Positions 14,172-21,627 of a stretch of 64,000 nucleotides of DNA are shown here, one piece after another. Made by a program: the position numbers and the translations under genes. Position 1 is the stretch's first letter. The number at the start of each line of letters is the position of its first letter. The notes beneath the pieces are model-generated. The model saw nothing but the letters and a program-made list of their open reading frames with translations. It ran no database searches and had not been told where the DNA came from. The DNA comes from an uncultured Ectothiorhodospiraceae bacterium (GTDB taxonomy: Bacteria > Pseudomonadota > Gammaproteobacteria > Nitrococcales > Nitrococcaceae): NCBI GenBank assembly GCA_913061005.1, contig CAJXSH010000001.1:1-64000 (forward strand), given 5' to 3'.

Positions 14172-14178
14172 AGCGCGC

Positions 14179-14700
14179 CTAGTCCCGTCCGGGTGTGGCC
14201 AGTCGGGTCCGCCCGGCCGCGTTGAGGACAAGCTCGAAAGCCGGCTCGCCGTCGGCGGCCGACAGGCTGAAGCGCCCCATCTGCAGCCCCCCGCCAGGCC
14301 GGCGTGCACTGCCATCGGGCCGATAGTAAACCCGTTCGCCGATGCCGGCGTTGTGCTTGATGCGCACTCCTCGGCCGCCCAGCCTGACGGTTTCGACCAT
14401 CATCTCGTCGGGCTCGCTCAGGCCGTCGTTGTCCTCGTCGATGCGCACCTGCCAGCCATTTTGCCAATCCCCGCCGACGCTCGAGACCAGCACCGGCCGG
14501 CCCTGGCTGATCGCCATCATGCGGGCCTGGTCAAGGGACTGGTGAAGGGTTGTGGCGGCATGCCGGACGCGGACACCGTCCATGCTTGTTCGGAGCGCCG
14601 GCAGAGCGACGCTCACCAGGGCGCCGACGATACCCACGGTAACCAGAAGCCCGACGAGTGTGACGCCGTGTTGCCGCGAAACTGTCTGTAATCGCCGCAT
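14179..14700 (-). CDS. FimT/GspH-like minor pilin
   Basis: A 173 aa type IV pilin-like protein, probably a minor (pseudo)pilin that helps prime pilus assembly. The leader MRRLQTVSRQHG is followed by VTLVGLLVTVGIVGAL, so PilD would cut after Gly12. A hydrophobic helix follows, then a GspH/FimT-type globular domain (about residues 45-170). The usual glutamate at mature position 5 is glycine here (see findings). I chose the ATG at 14700 because it starts the leader; the frame extends further to 14931, across the divergent pilin gene. It is convergent with ispH, with a 7 bp gap. Confidence 0.8.
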   Translation of the reverse strand: MRRLQTVSRQHGVTLVGLLVTVGIVGALVSVALPALRTSMDGVRVRHAATTLHQSLDQARMMAISQGRPVLVSSVGGDWQNGWQVRIDEDNDGLSEPDEMMVETVRLGGRGVRIKHNAGIGERVYYRPDGSARRPGGGLQMGRFSLSAADGEPAFELVLNAAGRTRLATPGRD

Positions 14701-14769
14701 ATCCTGCAATTTAACGCGACCATCGGCCGGTTGTGGCGACCATCCATCGAATGCCCCAGCCTCTGGCCC

Positions 14770-15249
14770 ATGGCGAGAGAAAAAGGCTTTACCCTCATCG
14801 AGATGATGGTGGTGCTCAGTATCGTCGGCATCCTTGCCATGCTGGCCATACCCGGCTATCGCAGCCATATCGCGCAGGCGCAGCAGACCCGGGCGGCGGC
14901 CTGCCTGGTTGAAACCGCCGCCGCTATCCACCGTCAGGCGCTGGCTGGTGAGTCGCGCAGCGATTGGACGCTGCCGCGACCGGCGGGTGGCTGCATCGAG
15001 GGGCTGAGCGAGGTCTATGCCTTTGCCATCGCCGCCACGGCCGAATCAAGCAGTGAGTCGACCTGGGGCGACCGTCTCCCCATGTCCGAGCCCTGGCAGA
15101 TTCGTGCCTGGCGGCGGGATGGCATGGCAGCATCCAGCAACCGACTCTGCCGGGGGTTGATCTACCGCCACGACGGGTTGCGGCGGGTTGTACCCGCCCA
15201 TGGCGAGGCGCCAGCGCCGATCGGAGAAGCCCGCCGGTGCTGGCAATAG
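14770..15249 (+). CDS. PilE-like type IV minor pilin
   Basis: A 159 aa pilin. The short leader MAREKG is followed by FTLIEMMVVLSIVGILAMLAIPGY, an orthodox N-methylation and helix motif with Glu5. The C-terminal domain contains Cys residues that could form the pilin disulphide loop (Cys near residues 42, 77, 130 and 157). I chose the ATG at 14770 because it directly starts the prepilin leader; the longer frame to 14731 adds an unlikely extension. It resembles the PilE minor pilins that end the fimT-pilVWXY1-E cluster of pseudomonads. It could instead be a major pilin. Confidence 0.8.
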   Translation: MAREKGFTLIEMMVVLSIVGILAMLAIPGYRSHIAQAQQTRAAACLVETAAAIHRQALAGESRSDWTLPRPAGGCIEGLSEVYAFAIAATAESSSESTWGDRLPMSEPWQIRAWRRDGMAASSNRLCRGLIYRHDGLRRVVPAHGEAPAPIGEARRCWQ

Positions 15250-15252
15250 CGC

Positions 15253-15281
15253 TTGTCTGACCCCCGCCCCTCGTCTAGTAT
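15253..15281 (+). promoter_or_regulatory. Promoter for tRNA-Thr
   Basis: A -35 TTGTCT (15253-15258), a 17 bp spacer and a -10 TAGTAT (15276-15281) lie 14 bp upstream of the tRNA 5' end, the right distance for a short 5' leader. Confidence 0.65.
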
Positions 15282-15295
15282 TGCCGATCCGGATG

Positions 15296-15371
<76 letters not shown>

Positions 15372-15612
15372 TCTCCCCGTTCTGCTTTTTCGATTTCATG
15401 ACCTCGCTCAAGTGAAGGTGCGGGGTTCCACAAGCATGCCAGCCGTGTATTTTTTTTACGATTTCCTTTCCGATCAGGCGGTTGCAACGTCCCTCGTGAT
15501 GCGGTGCCTGGCGATGGACTTGTGATCCAATGGCTATCCCCCCTTTGTGAGGGGGTTGTTAGTCGATCAGGGTAGGGGTATTTTCGACTGCGATTTTTAT
15601 TTGGAGATAACA
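15372..15612. other. AT-richer intergenic stretch between tRNA-Thr and the exported-protein operon
   Basis: About 240 bases without a credible gene and with several T runs (for example near 15450). It contains a 5 bp C/G hairpin (15539-15555, CCCCC with GGGGG) followed by TTGTT, which could end the tRNA transcript. The promoter listed at 15556-15584 follows directly. Confidence 0.6.
15556..15584 (+). promoter_or_regulatory. Probable promoter of the exported-protein operon
   Basis: A -35 TTGTTA (15556-15561), a 17 bp spacer and a -10 TATTTT (15579-15584). The predicted start near 15591 gives a leader of about 22 nt containing GGAG before the ATG at 15613. Confidence 0.55.
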
Positions 15613-16302
15613 ATGAAATTGAAATTAGTATTGGGGTTGATCGCAGCTGGAATGCTGGCGGGGTGTGCGTCCGGTCCGATGGAGGGTGGCGGAGAAGTCG
15701 ATCGCGCTGCTGTGGCATCGGAGATACTTGCCGATTTTGAAAAGACGGGCGTGAACGAGGTCGGTGAAAGGGTTTCGATCGGGCCGGGATTTGATCAGGC
15801 GCTGAACGTTACCAACAGCATTGCCCGTCGGCAGCGGGACACGATTGAGGATTACCGGGCCCAGGCAGAAAACTTTGTCGATATCAAACGCTTTGAAGAG
15901 ATTTACGGGCCTCTGGGAAGTGATTCTTTCATGGCAGGTATCGAGGAATTCGACGCCGATAATCCGGATTCACCGATGATGCCCAAGGTCCGGGAGTACG
16001 CCGATGCTCAATCGCAGGTGTATGCCGCGAACACGACTCTGGCAGCGGAGCTGGTTTCAGCGGCTGCTGAGGTCGCAACACTGGTTTCTCAGAATTCGGA
16101 CGTCGTTGCTGAGGCTGCGGCAGCCGGTGCTTTGGGGGGTATGATGGCCGATGATAGCGATCCCAATGCGAACCTCGGGGCAGCACTGGTCAGAGCCCGC
16201 GAACAGGTGGCGATTTCTCAACGAGCCAGCGAGTTGATCGCGACGGAAAAAGAAACCATGGAAGAGATTCTTAGTTTGCAGGCGGATCTGGAAAAACAGT
16301 AA
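15613..16302 (+). CDS. Putative outer-membrane lipoprotein, helical, unknown function
   Basis: A 229 aa protein with a lipoprotein signal peptide. The lipobox is LAGC with Cys18; the next residue is Ala rather than Asp, so sorting to the outer membrane is expected. The mature part is acidic and mostly predicted helix. A Ser/Ala/Glu-rich helical half (about residues 125-229) could form a coiled coil. GGAG lies 7 nt upstream of the chosen ATG; the longer frame from 15547 overlaps the promoter. It is the first gene of a same-strand run of exported proteins. I do not recognise the family. Its place beside FlgT/CsgG-like genes suggests a structural or anchoring role, which is inference. Confidence 0.75.
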   Translation: MKLKLVLGLIAAGMLAGCASGPMEGGGEVDRAAVASEILADFEKTGVNEVGERVSIGPGFDQALNVTNSIARRQRDTIEDYRAQAENFVDIKRFEEIYGPLGSDSFMAGIEEFDADNPDSPMMPKVREYADAQSQVYAANTTLAAELVSAAAEVATLVSQNSDVVAEAAAAGALGGMMADDSDPNANLGAALVRAREQVAISQRASELIATEKETMEEILSLQADLEKQ

Positions 16303-16383
16303 CGCCCGATCGCGAATGCGGACTGAAGGTAACGTTCTGGTCAGGTCGCATGGCGACCGGTACTTGTTACGAGGAATGTAGTT

Positions 16384-17523
16384 ATGCGGCTTTTCCCCCT
16401 CAAGACGCTCTTAGCGGTGGTTTCGACCCTAGTTGTTGTCGGTTGTGTCAATAACGTGCCGAAAGCGCCGGATCAAACCGCGACAACCGAGGCGGTGAAT
16501 GAACCGTCACAGGCAGTCTTGGCTCGCAGTGCGTACGATTTCGAGGATGAGGACATCGTGTTGCCGGCTTTTTACGACACGCAGGGCCTGGAGCGCTGTA
16601 CCTTCGATCCAGACAACGAAAATGACGCATGTCCGCTGAAAAAGCCGATTATCCGTGTGCGTTTCGATGAAAACGCGGCTGATGGCGAGGGCGTGGGCAT
16701 GGCAGCACTGGAGAGATTCGACACCCAAGGTCTGATTGATCTGTTCGAAGGCCAGTTTGCCGGCGTTAATCGATATCGTATTGTCACGCGGGACGACGCT
16801 GTGATCGCAGCGGAAGCCGCCACGTTGATGGAACAGCAGGGTGCCGAGCGGGTCGCTGAACGTTCAGCTGAGAACCAGACCCTCGAGCCTGATTATGTTC
16901 TCGCGATCGATACCCTGCGCACGGCACGAACAGAGAGCTCGGTGCGGTCGTGGATGAATTATACAATCCAGATGACTGTGCGGGTCCTTGATCCAATGAC
17001 CCGAGAGGTCATGTCCCATCCGAACATCGGCAAAATCACTGTGACCTCCGGAGACGTACGCGAGCGTGACGAGATGAGCTTTATTCGGGCGAACGGGGAG
17101 TACGTCACCGGCTTCGAATATCACCGGGACGGTCCGGTGACCGCCGTGCTGAGTGACATGGCATCGAGGGGCTTCGATATCATGCTGACCCGGCTTTTGA
17201 GTGAAATGCCAGCGACGGCGCAGGTTGTGGGTGTGCGGGACGATCAGCTGAGCCTTGATCGCGGTCAGAATGCTGGTCTACTGCCCAACGAAACAATGAT
17301 CATCTTTGAATCGGAAGCAGGTTTTGTGACGCCGATCGGGGTGGCTAACGCCAACCCATCCATGAATAGTGGGCAGGCACGGATGATTCGTTGGAAGGAC
17401 AACGATCAGGCCGATACGGTCAAGGCGGCGGCTAAAGGGCAGATTTATCGACCCTCTGGACAGAAGAAAATTTTCGCCGTGTCTGTCGGCACGCCACCCA
17501 ATTTTCTGGATGAACGCACGTGA
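16384..17523 (+). CDS. CsgG/FlgO-like lipoprotein with a FlgT C-terminal-like domain
   Basis: A 379 aa protein with lipobox VVGC (Cys21, then Val). After a linker with a cysteine pair (about residues 77 and 88), residues about 95-250 read like the nucleotide-binding-type fold of CsgG/FlgO/LpoB proteins: a RYRIVTRDD strand, then YVLAIDTLRTART, then a long strand ending in a Met/Thr-rich sheet. Residues about 280-365 (VVGVRDDQLSLDRGQNAGLL) resemble the small C-terminal domain of the flagellar protein FlgT. These assignments come from pattern reading only. The stop overlaps the next gene as GTGA, so the two are likely translated together. Confidence 0.7.
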   Translation: MRLFPLKTLLAVVSTLVVVGCVNNVPKAPDQTATTEAVNEPSQAVLARSAYDFEDEDIVLPAFYDTQGLERCTFDPDNENDACPLKKPIIRVRFDENAADGEGVGMAALERFDTQGLIDLFEGQFAGVNRYRIVTRDDAVIAAEAATLMEQQGAERVAERSAENQTLEPDYVLAIDTLRTARTESSVRSWMNYTIQMTVRVLDPMTREVMSHPNIGKITVTSGDVRERDEMSFIRANGEYVTGFEYHRDGPVTAVLSDMASRGFDIMLTRLLSEMPATAQVVGVRDDQLSLDRGQNAGLLPNETMIIFESEAGFVTPIGVANANPSMNSGQARMIRWKDNDQADTVKAAAKGQIYRPSGQKKIFAVSVGTPPNFLDERT

Positions 17524-18917
17524 ACAGATCGCTAGCGTTGGTGCTGGGGCTGAGTCTGGGCACTGCTCATGCTCAGCTACCCATTGATATAGGTATTAAC
17601 GGCGCGCTGTCCGTGGAGAACTGCGTTTATGGTCGTGGTCAGAGCGCGATCACGATGGCTCGTAATCAGGGCCTCTCAGAAATCGCTCAGTTTCTCAAAG
17701 GGCCGGTGATCCAGCAACTGCGGTCCAGTAGGCAGACGATCTCCACCACGGACGGCGGTGAGCTTTCGGACAGTGCCGCTGGAGTCCTGCAGCAACAATC
17801 GGAATATGTAGCGTCTGGGCAGGATATTCGGCAGTTACGTTTCGAGACCAGTCAACCGCGCTTAATGGGCAGTGAGACTTGCATTACCGTCACACTGGTC
17901 CCGGAGCCGCCACCAACAGGGGGCGGAGCCGGGTCCGAAGGGGAATCTGGCAGCGTCACGGTTGTGGTTTCCGGCAGGGGCGAGGCTACCCCCGAACAGT
18001 CGGCACGCGCCCGCGCCGAGCTTGATGCGCAGCGTCGGGCAATATCTCAGGTGGTGGGCGTTTGGTTGACTGAACAGTCGGCGCAGTCCTCCACCATGAG
18101 CATGGACATCAACAACGAATCCGAGCGTACCGAGATGTCCGATCTGATGACCCATCAGCTGACGGCCCGGTCGGATGGTTATATTTCTTCATGGTCAACG
18201 CTCGAAGTTACGGATGTTGGCGACGGGATTGTAGAGGTCGAGATCGAGGCGAAGGTCGAGCAGAATCAGATCGTGGAGCAATCAGAGTCGTTGTTGGCCG
18301 ATCTGGGTTCCCCCCGCGTCGCTATTGAAGCGCCCGATGCCGTTGCCCCCTATTTGCGGGACTGGCTCAATGACAACGGAATCAGTGTCGACAACCGTTC
18401 GGCGTTGCGGCTCATAGCCGATGCAGATCTTCGTGAAAGCGGCACTTCAGGGAACAACCGGCGTCTGCATCTGGAAGTTCGCGTGACGGACAGTTTCGGC
18501 AATGTATACGGTCGCTGGGGCAACGACCCGACTTTGATCGCATTGCCCAACGACGAACGGATACTTTCAGATCTCGTCCGGGTGCATCTGGCTACTGATT
18601 CGCAAATGGCGGACTTTTCGGAATCGCTGCAGTCGGCCTTTCTGGACATTTTCCGGCGCGGCGGAATGATCCGCGTTCTGCGAATCCCGACGTCGAGTGT
18701 CAGCAGCTCTGCTGATGTGCGTCGCGTTCTTTCGATGACCGCTGGCATCAGTGATGTGGGCGTGAGGCAGCAAGGCGAGGACCTGGTGGTGGAAATGCGT
18801 TACCCGGGGCCGACCGAGGACCTTGCCGGGGCACTTACTCAACAGCTTGTCCACATCGCGCAGGGCGGTGCTGGCGATGTCGCCATCCTCGACGATACCA
18901 ATCTGACTTTTCGATAA
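17520..18917 (+). CDS. Periplasmic protein with tandem LPP20/FlgT-N-like domains
   Basis: A 465 aa protein with a Sec signal peptide (MNRSLALVLGLSLGTAHA, cleaved before QLPID). The start is GTG at 17520, overlapping the upstream stop by 4 nt. Two copies of an alpha/beta module are visible. The first is at about residues 28-125, with cysteines near 38 and 121. The second is at about 140-250, with SGRGEATPEQSARARAELDA then GVWLTEQS. A Gly/Glu linker separates them. The second copy has the pattern 'beta strand, long helix rich in Ala/Arg, strand with VEVEIEAKV' seen in FlgT N-domains and LPP20 proteins. The remainder (about 260-465) resembles a TolB-N/FlgT-middle type region. Role unknown. Confidence 0.7.
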   Translation: MNRSLALVLGLSLGTAHAQLPIDIGINGALSVENCVYGRGQSAITMARNQGLSEIAQFLKGPVIQQLRSSRQTISTTDGGELSDSAAGVLQQQSEYVASGQDIRQLRFETSQPRLMGSETCITVTLVPEPPPTGGGAGSEGESGSVTVVVSGRGEATPEQSARARAELDAQRRAISQVVGVWLTEQSAQSSTMSMDINNESERTEMSDLMTHQLTARSDGYISSWSTLEVTDVGDGIVEVEIEAKVEQNQIVEQSESLLADLGSPRVAIEAPDAVAPYLRDWLNDNGISVDNRSALRLIADADLRESGTSGNNRRLHLEVRVTDSFGNVYGRWGNDPTLIALPNDERILSDLVRVHLATDSQMADFSESLQSAFLDIFRRGGMIRVLRIPTSSVSSSADVRRVLSMTAGISDVGVRQQGEDLVVEMRYPGPTEDLAGALTQQLVHIAQGGAGDVAILDDTNLTFR

Positions 18918-18931
18918 ATGGGGTAGACCGA

Positions 18932-20245
18932 ATGAGTACAAGGAAGGGCCTGAAACTTCGTGGCGCTCTAGGCTATGGGTTGTTGATGGCAATCAGCGGC
19001 AACTCACATGCCGTTGACGTTAATGCGCTCGTCGCCGCGGAGCCGGGCGGTCAAGTTGAGTCGGAAACTGCTCAGACCAACGGCGACACCGTAGTTGCCG
19101 AGACCATGGAAGAAGGGTTTCAGGTCGCTCATCAGGATCTGATGAACCAAAACACCGACGGCGTGCGCACCATCGTGGTCGGCTCTGGCATGGGCTTTTT
19201 ATCCACAGGCACCGCAGACTACAGCACTTACGACAACCTCAATGCCACGTTGCTGTCGAAAAAAGCGGCGTTCAACAGGGCGGCTATGACAGCCAAAAGT
19301 GGCCTGCTCGGCGCATTCAGCAAACCCGAAATTGCCTGCGAGCAGATTTCGGAAAGCTATGTTGAAACCGTTGATACGGGGTCGGAAAGCGTCGGTAACG
19401 TCGGTCAGTTCAGCGCCGAAGAATGTGCCCAGGAAGTTCAAGGCTCACTCAGTGGGTATGTGACATTTGATGTCCATGACGATTCGGAGGCGAAGGTTGT
19501 CCGGGTAACTCTGATTTCCACCGAAAAAACGCGCAATGCGGCGGATACAAGTCTCGGCGGACATATGGCCGGGTCGGACCTCCAGGGCATGTTCAATGCG
19601 GTGATGACGGATCTGCGGAAGGGAGTCCTCCCGCCACTCGGCGGCAAGGTTATCTCCGTTCCGGATTCCAATGAAATGGTGGTTATTGGCTTTGGCAGTG
19701 CCATCAACCGGCAAAATAGTAATGCGACCATTCAGCGACGTCTTGAAGGGGTTGCCCAGAATCAAGCGCGTATGCGAGCCAACGCTGCGCTTCTCGGAAT
19801 CCTCCAGGGCGAGGAAGTTTATCATCGTGGAGAGTTTGAAGAGTCCCAGATGGAGACCACCGAGCAGTTTACCAACGATCCAGCCATCGACGGACCGGAA
19901 GGCGTTAAGAAAATGGATGAGGAGCGCAGTGAATTCCTCAATATCATGCGAGATACCCAGAGTTTCCGGAACGCTGCCGCGGGGAACCTCCCCCAAGGTG
20001 TGGTGAACCGGAGCTTCAAGAGTGATGACGGGTACTGGACCTATGCATTGGCGATTTTCTCGCCTTCGCTCAGCGAAGCGGCCGGTGCGGCAGCCGCAGC
20101 GCCCGAAAGTGGGTCGGCTGGCGAGTCAGGTGGGGAGTCAGGCGCGGAAAAAGAACCTACCGGACTGGCTGGCGGTGGCATGAACGATAGTGCCGCTAAT
20201 CCTCAAGGGCCGTCTGGCTCGGTATCGGATGCTGATTCACTGTAA
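18932..20245 (+). CDS. Exported protein with two LPP20/FlgT-N-like repeats
   Basis: A 437 aa protein with an N-terminal hydrophobic segment ending in SHA, consistent with Sec export. Two alpha/beta repeats are apparent. One is at about residues 76-205 (VVGSGMG ... KKAAFNRAAMTAKSGLLGAF, with a cysteine pair). The other is at about 245-385 (VVIGFGSAI ... NQARMRANAALLGILQGE). Each has the 'strand, Ala/Arg-rich helix, G-x-L' pattern of the LPP20/FlgT-N group. The C-terminus (about 390-437) is a low-complexity Ala/Gly/Ser/Glu tail. It follows the previous gene by 14 nt in the same operon. I could not name the family. Confidence 0.68.
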   Translation: MSTRKGLKLRGALGYGLLMAISGNSHAVDVNALVAAEPGGQVESETAQTNGDTVVAETMEEGFQVAHQDLMNQNTDGVRTIVVGSGMGFLSTGTADYSTYDNLNATLLSKKAAFNRAAMTAKSGLLGAFSKPEIACEQISESYVETVDTGSESVGNVGQFSAEECAQEVQGSLSGYVTFDVHDDSEAKVVRVTLISTEKTRNAADTSLGGHMAGSDLQGMFNAVMTDLRKGVLPPLGGKVISVPDSNEMVVIGFGSAINRQNSNATIQRRLEGVAQNQARMRANAALLGILQGEEVYHRGEFEESQMETTEQFTNDPAIDGPEGVKKMDEERSEFLNIMRDTQSFRNAAAGNLPQGVVNRSFKSDDGYWTYALAIFSPSLSEAAGAAAAAPESGSAGESGGESGAEKEPTGLAGGGMNDSAANPQGPSGSVSDADSL

Positions 20246-20273
20246 TCCCTTTTTAGCCGGCGGGAGACGGTCC

Positions 20274-20969
20274 ATGCTGGCTGTCTTTCTCTCGCTCGGC
20301 ATGGCAGGTGCGTCAGCTACAGCCGAGCCATGGGCCGTCAAGCTTGAGTATCCCAATTACACGGCCTATGCCGGGGAGACACAGGCGCGAGTCGTGCTCA
20401 AGGATGACAATCGACCCAATGCTAACGCCTACCTTCGGCTTATGTGTCAGCGGGCCTTATCTCTTCCCTATGCGGAGAAACTCAAGGCGAAGCTTGGCGC
20501 GGCGCTTGGTCTGACGATTGGTCCTGAAATCCACTATGCTGAAGGCGCGGTCGAGGGCTATCAGTATCGAGTTGAGGGAAACAGCGCGGACTGCAGTGGT
20601 CAATTCGTTGAGACTGATGCCCGCTCCGATATGTTGCAGCTGACAATGCGGGTTTTATGGACGCGCAGTGAAACCATCGACGAGGCTACTATTGACTCGC
20701 TTGTCGAGCAGCTTGTCGGTGCAGATTTGACACGGGAAGATGCCATCGCGTTTGTGGCATCCAGAGCCCCGGAGTTTGAACTGCTCACCCTGGTGGATGA
20801 GGCTGTGGATTGGGAGGCGGTTACTCTGGATCTCTCCCGCGTTCGAGTGGCCGAGCGCCTGTGGGAGTCGGGTTACTTTGGTCGCGCCCGCATGGTGCTG
20901 GATACCTGTAAGGGGGGAGCCCTTTGTGCCAGGGCCTCGTCGGTGCTTTCTTCCTTGCCTGGTAGTTAA
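20274..20969 (+). CDS. Putative periplasmic protein, unknown function
   Basis: A 231 aa protein with a short signal peptide (MLAVFLSLGMAGASATA, cleaved before EPWAV). I preferred the ATG at 20274, which has GGGAG with a 7 nt gap. The ATG at 20229 would overlap the previous gene by 17 nt and lengthen the signal peptide. The mature protein has four cysteines (LMCQR, SADCS, DTCKGG and LCARA) and a middle part that looks like beta strands followed by a helical C-terminal half. No family recognised. Same operon as the three genes before it. Confidence 0.65.
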   Translation: MLAVFLSLGMAGASATAEPWAVKLEYPNYTAYAGETQARVVLKDDNRPNANAYLRLMCQRALSLPYAEKLKAKLGAALGLTIGPEIHYAEGAVEGYQYRVEGNSADCSGQFVETDARSDMLQLTMRVLWTRSETIDEATIDSLVEQLVGADLTREDAIAFVASRAPEFELLTLVDEAVDWEAVTLDLSRVRVAERLWESGYFGRARMVLDTCKGGALCARASSVLSSLPGS

Positions 20970-21011
20970 GGGCATTTTGACAAAGAACTGTAAACCAAGG
21001 AGAGCAGTGTT

Positions 21012-21311
21012 ATGAAGAAGGTCGCGCTAGCCATTTCCGTGTGTCTGTTCGTGCTTCTCTCAACTCAGACATCATTGGCGATGGATGAAGAGGCGGAAAC
21101 CATACTGAAGTTTCTGGGTGGGGTTTACATTGTTAATAAGGCTGCCGAGCAGATCGATTCGAATCGGACGTATCGCCAGCCAAACTATGGCAGTCGGGAG
21201 CAGCGTATTTTGCGCGATGCTTACGAAGCCGGTGTTCGGGCCCGGGAGCGTGAACAACTCGAAAAGGCCCGTCGCCGCGCCTACGAGTGCGGTTACACTG
21301 GCCGTTGCTAA
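21012..21311 (+). CDS. Small exported protein, unknown function
   Basis: A 99 aa protein with a clear Sec signal peptide (MKKVALAISVCLFVLLSTQTSLA, cleaved before MDEEAE) and a good ribosome site (AAGGAG) upstream. The mature part is a short helix followed by an Arg/Glu-rich amphipathic C-terminus (KARRRAYECGYTGRC) with two cysteines. It is the last gene of the exported-protein run. It ends 1 bp from the stop of the convergent membrane protein gene. Confidence 0.65.
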   Translation: MKKVALAISVCLFVLLSTQTSLAMDEEAETILKFLGGVYIVNKAAEQIDSNRTYRQPNYGSREQRILRDAYEAGVRAREREQLEKARRRAYECGYTGRC

Positions 21312-21312
21312 C

Positions 21313-21618
21313 CTATAGGATTACGGCGACCGCGATCGTGAAAAATACCACCATCAAAAAATAGGCGCCAATCATCAAACCGAATTCGCCGATGACGCCG
21401 TCACCGGCGATCAACGCGAAAGTGGCGACTAGCAAAAAGGAGATCACCGTCGCGCTCCAAAAGGCTGCGCGCCATCCCACGCCGCCCGTGTCAAGGTTGA
21501 TGATGCCGAGGACACCTGCGAATAGCCACCGGGCAATAAATAAAATGCCCACAATCAGGATGGTCGCAATGGTGGCCATAAGCCCAAGCGCGATCTTGTC
21601 GTCCCGGTCGATAGCCAT
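21313..21618 (-). CDS. Small three-helix membrane protein, unknown function
   Basis: A 101 aa protein with three hydrophobic segments (about residues 9-38, 52-72 and 76-101) and a charged N-terminus (MAIDRDDK). It lies 9 bp downstream of the AIM24-like gene on the same strand and is probably cotranscribed with it. No family recognised. It may be a membrane partner of the AIM24-like protein. Confidence 0.6.
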   Translation of the reverse strand: MAIDRDDKIALGLMATIATILIVGILFIARWLFAGVLGIINLDTGGVGWRAAFWSATVISFLLVATFALIAGDGVIGEFGLMIGAYFLMVVFFTIAVAVIL

Positions 21619-21627
21619 GGCATTTTC

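Noticed and set aside
16344-16358. Small hairpin between the two lipoprotein genes as a terminator
   Set aside because: The stem GGTCGC/GCGACC is only 6 bp with a 3 nt loop and no T run follows, so there is no good case for termination.
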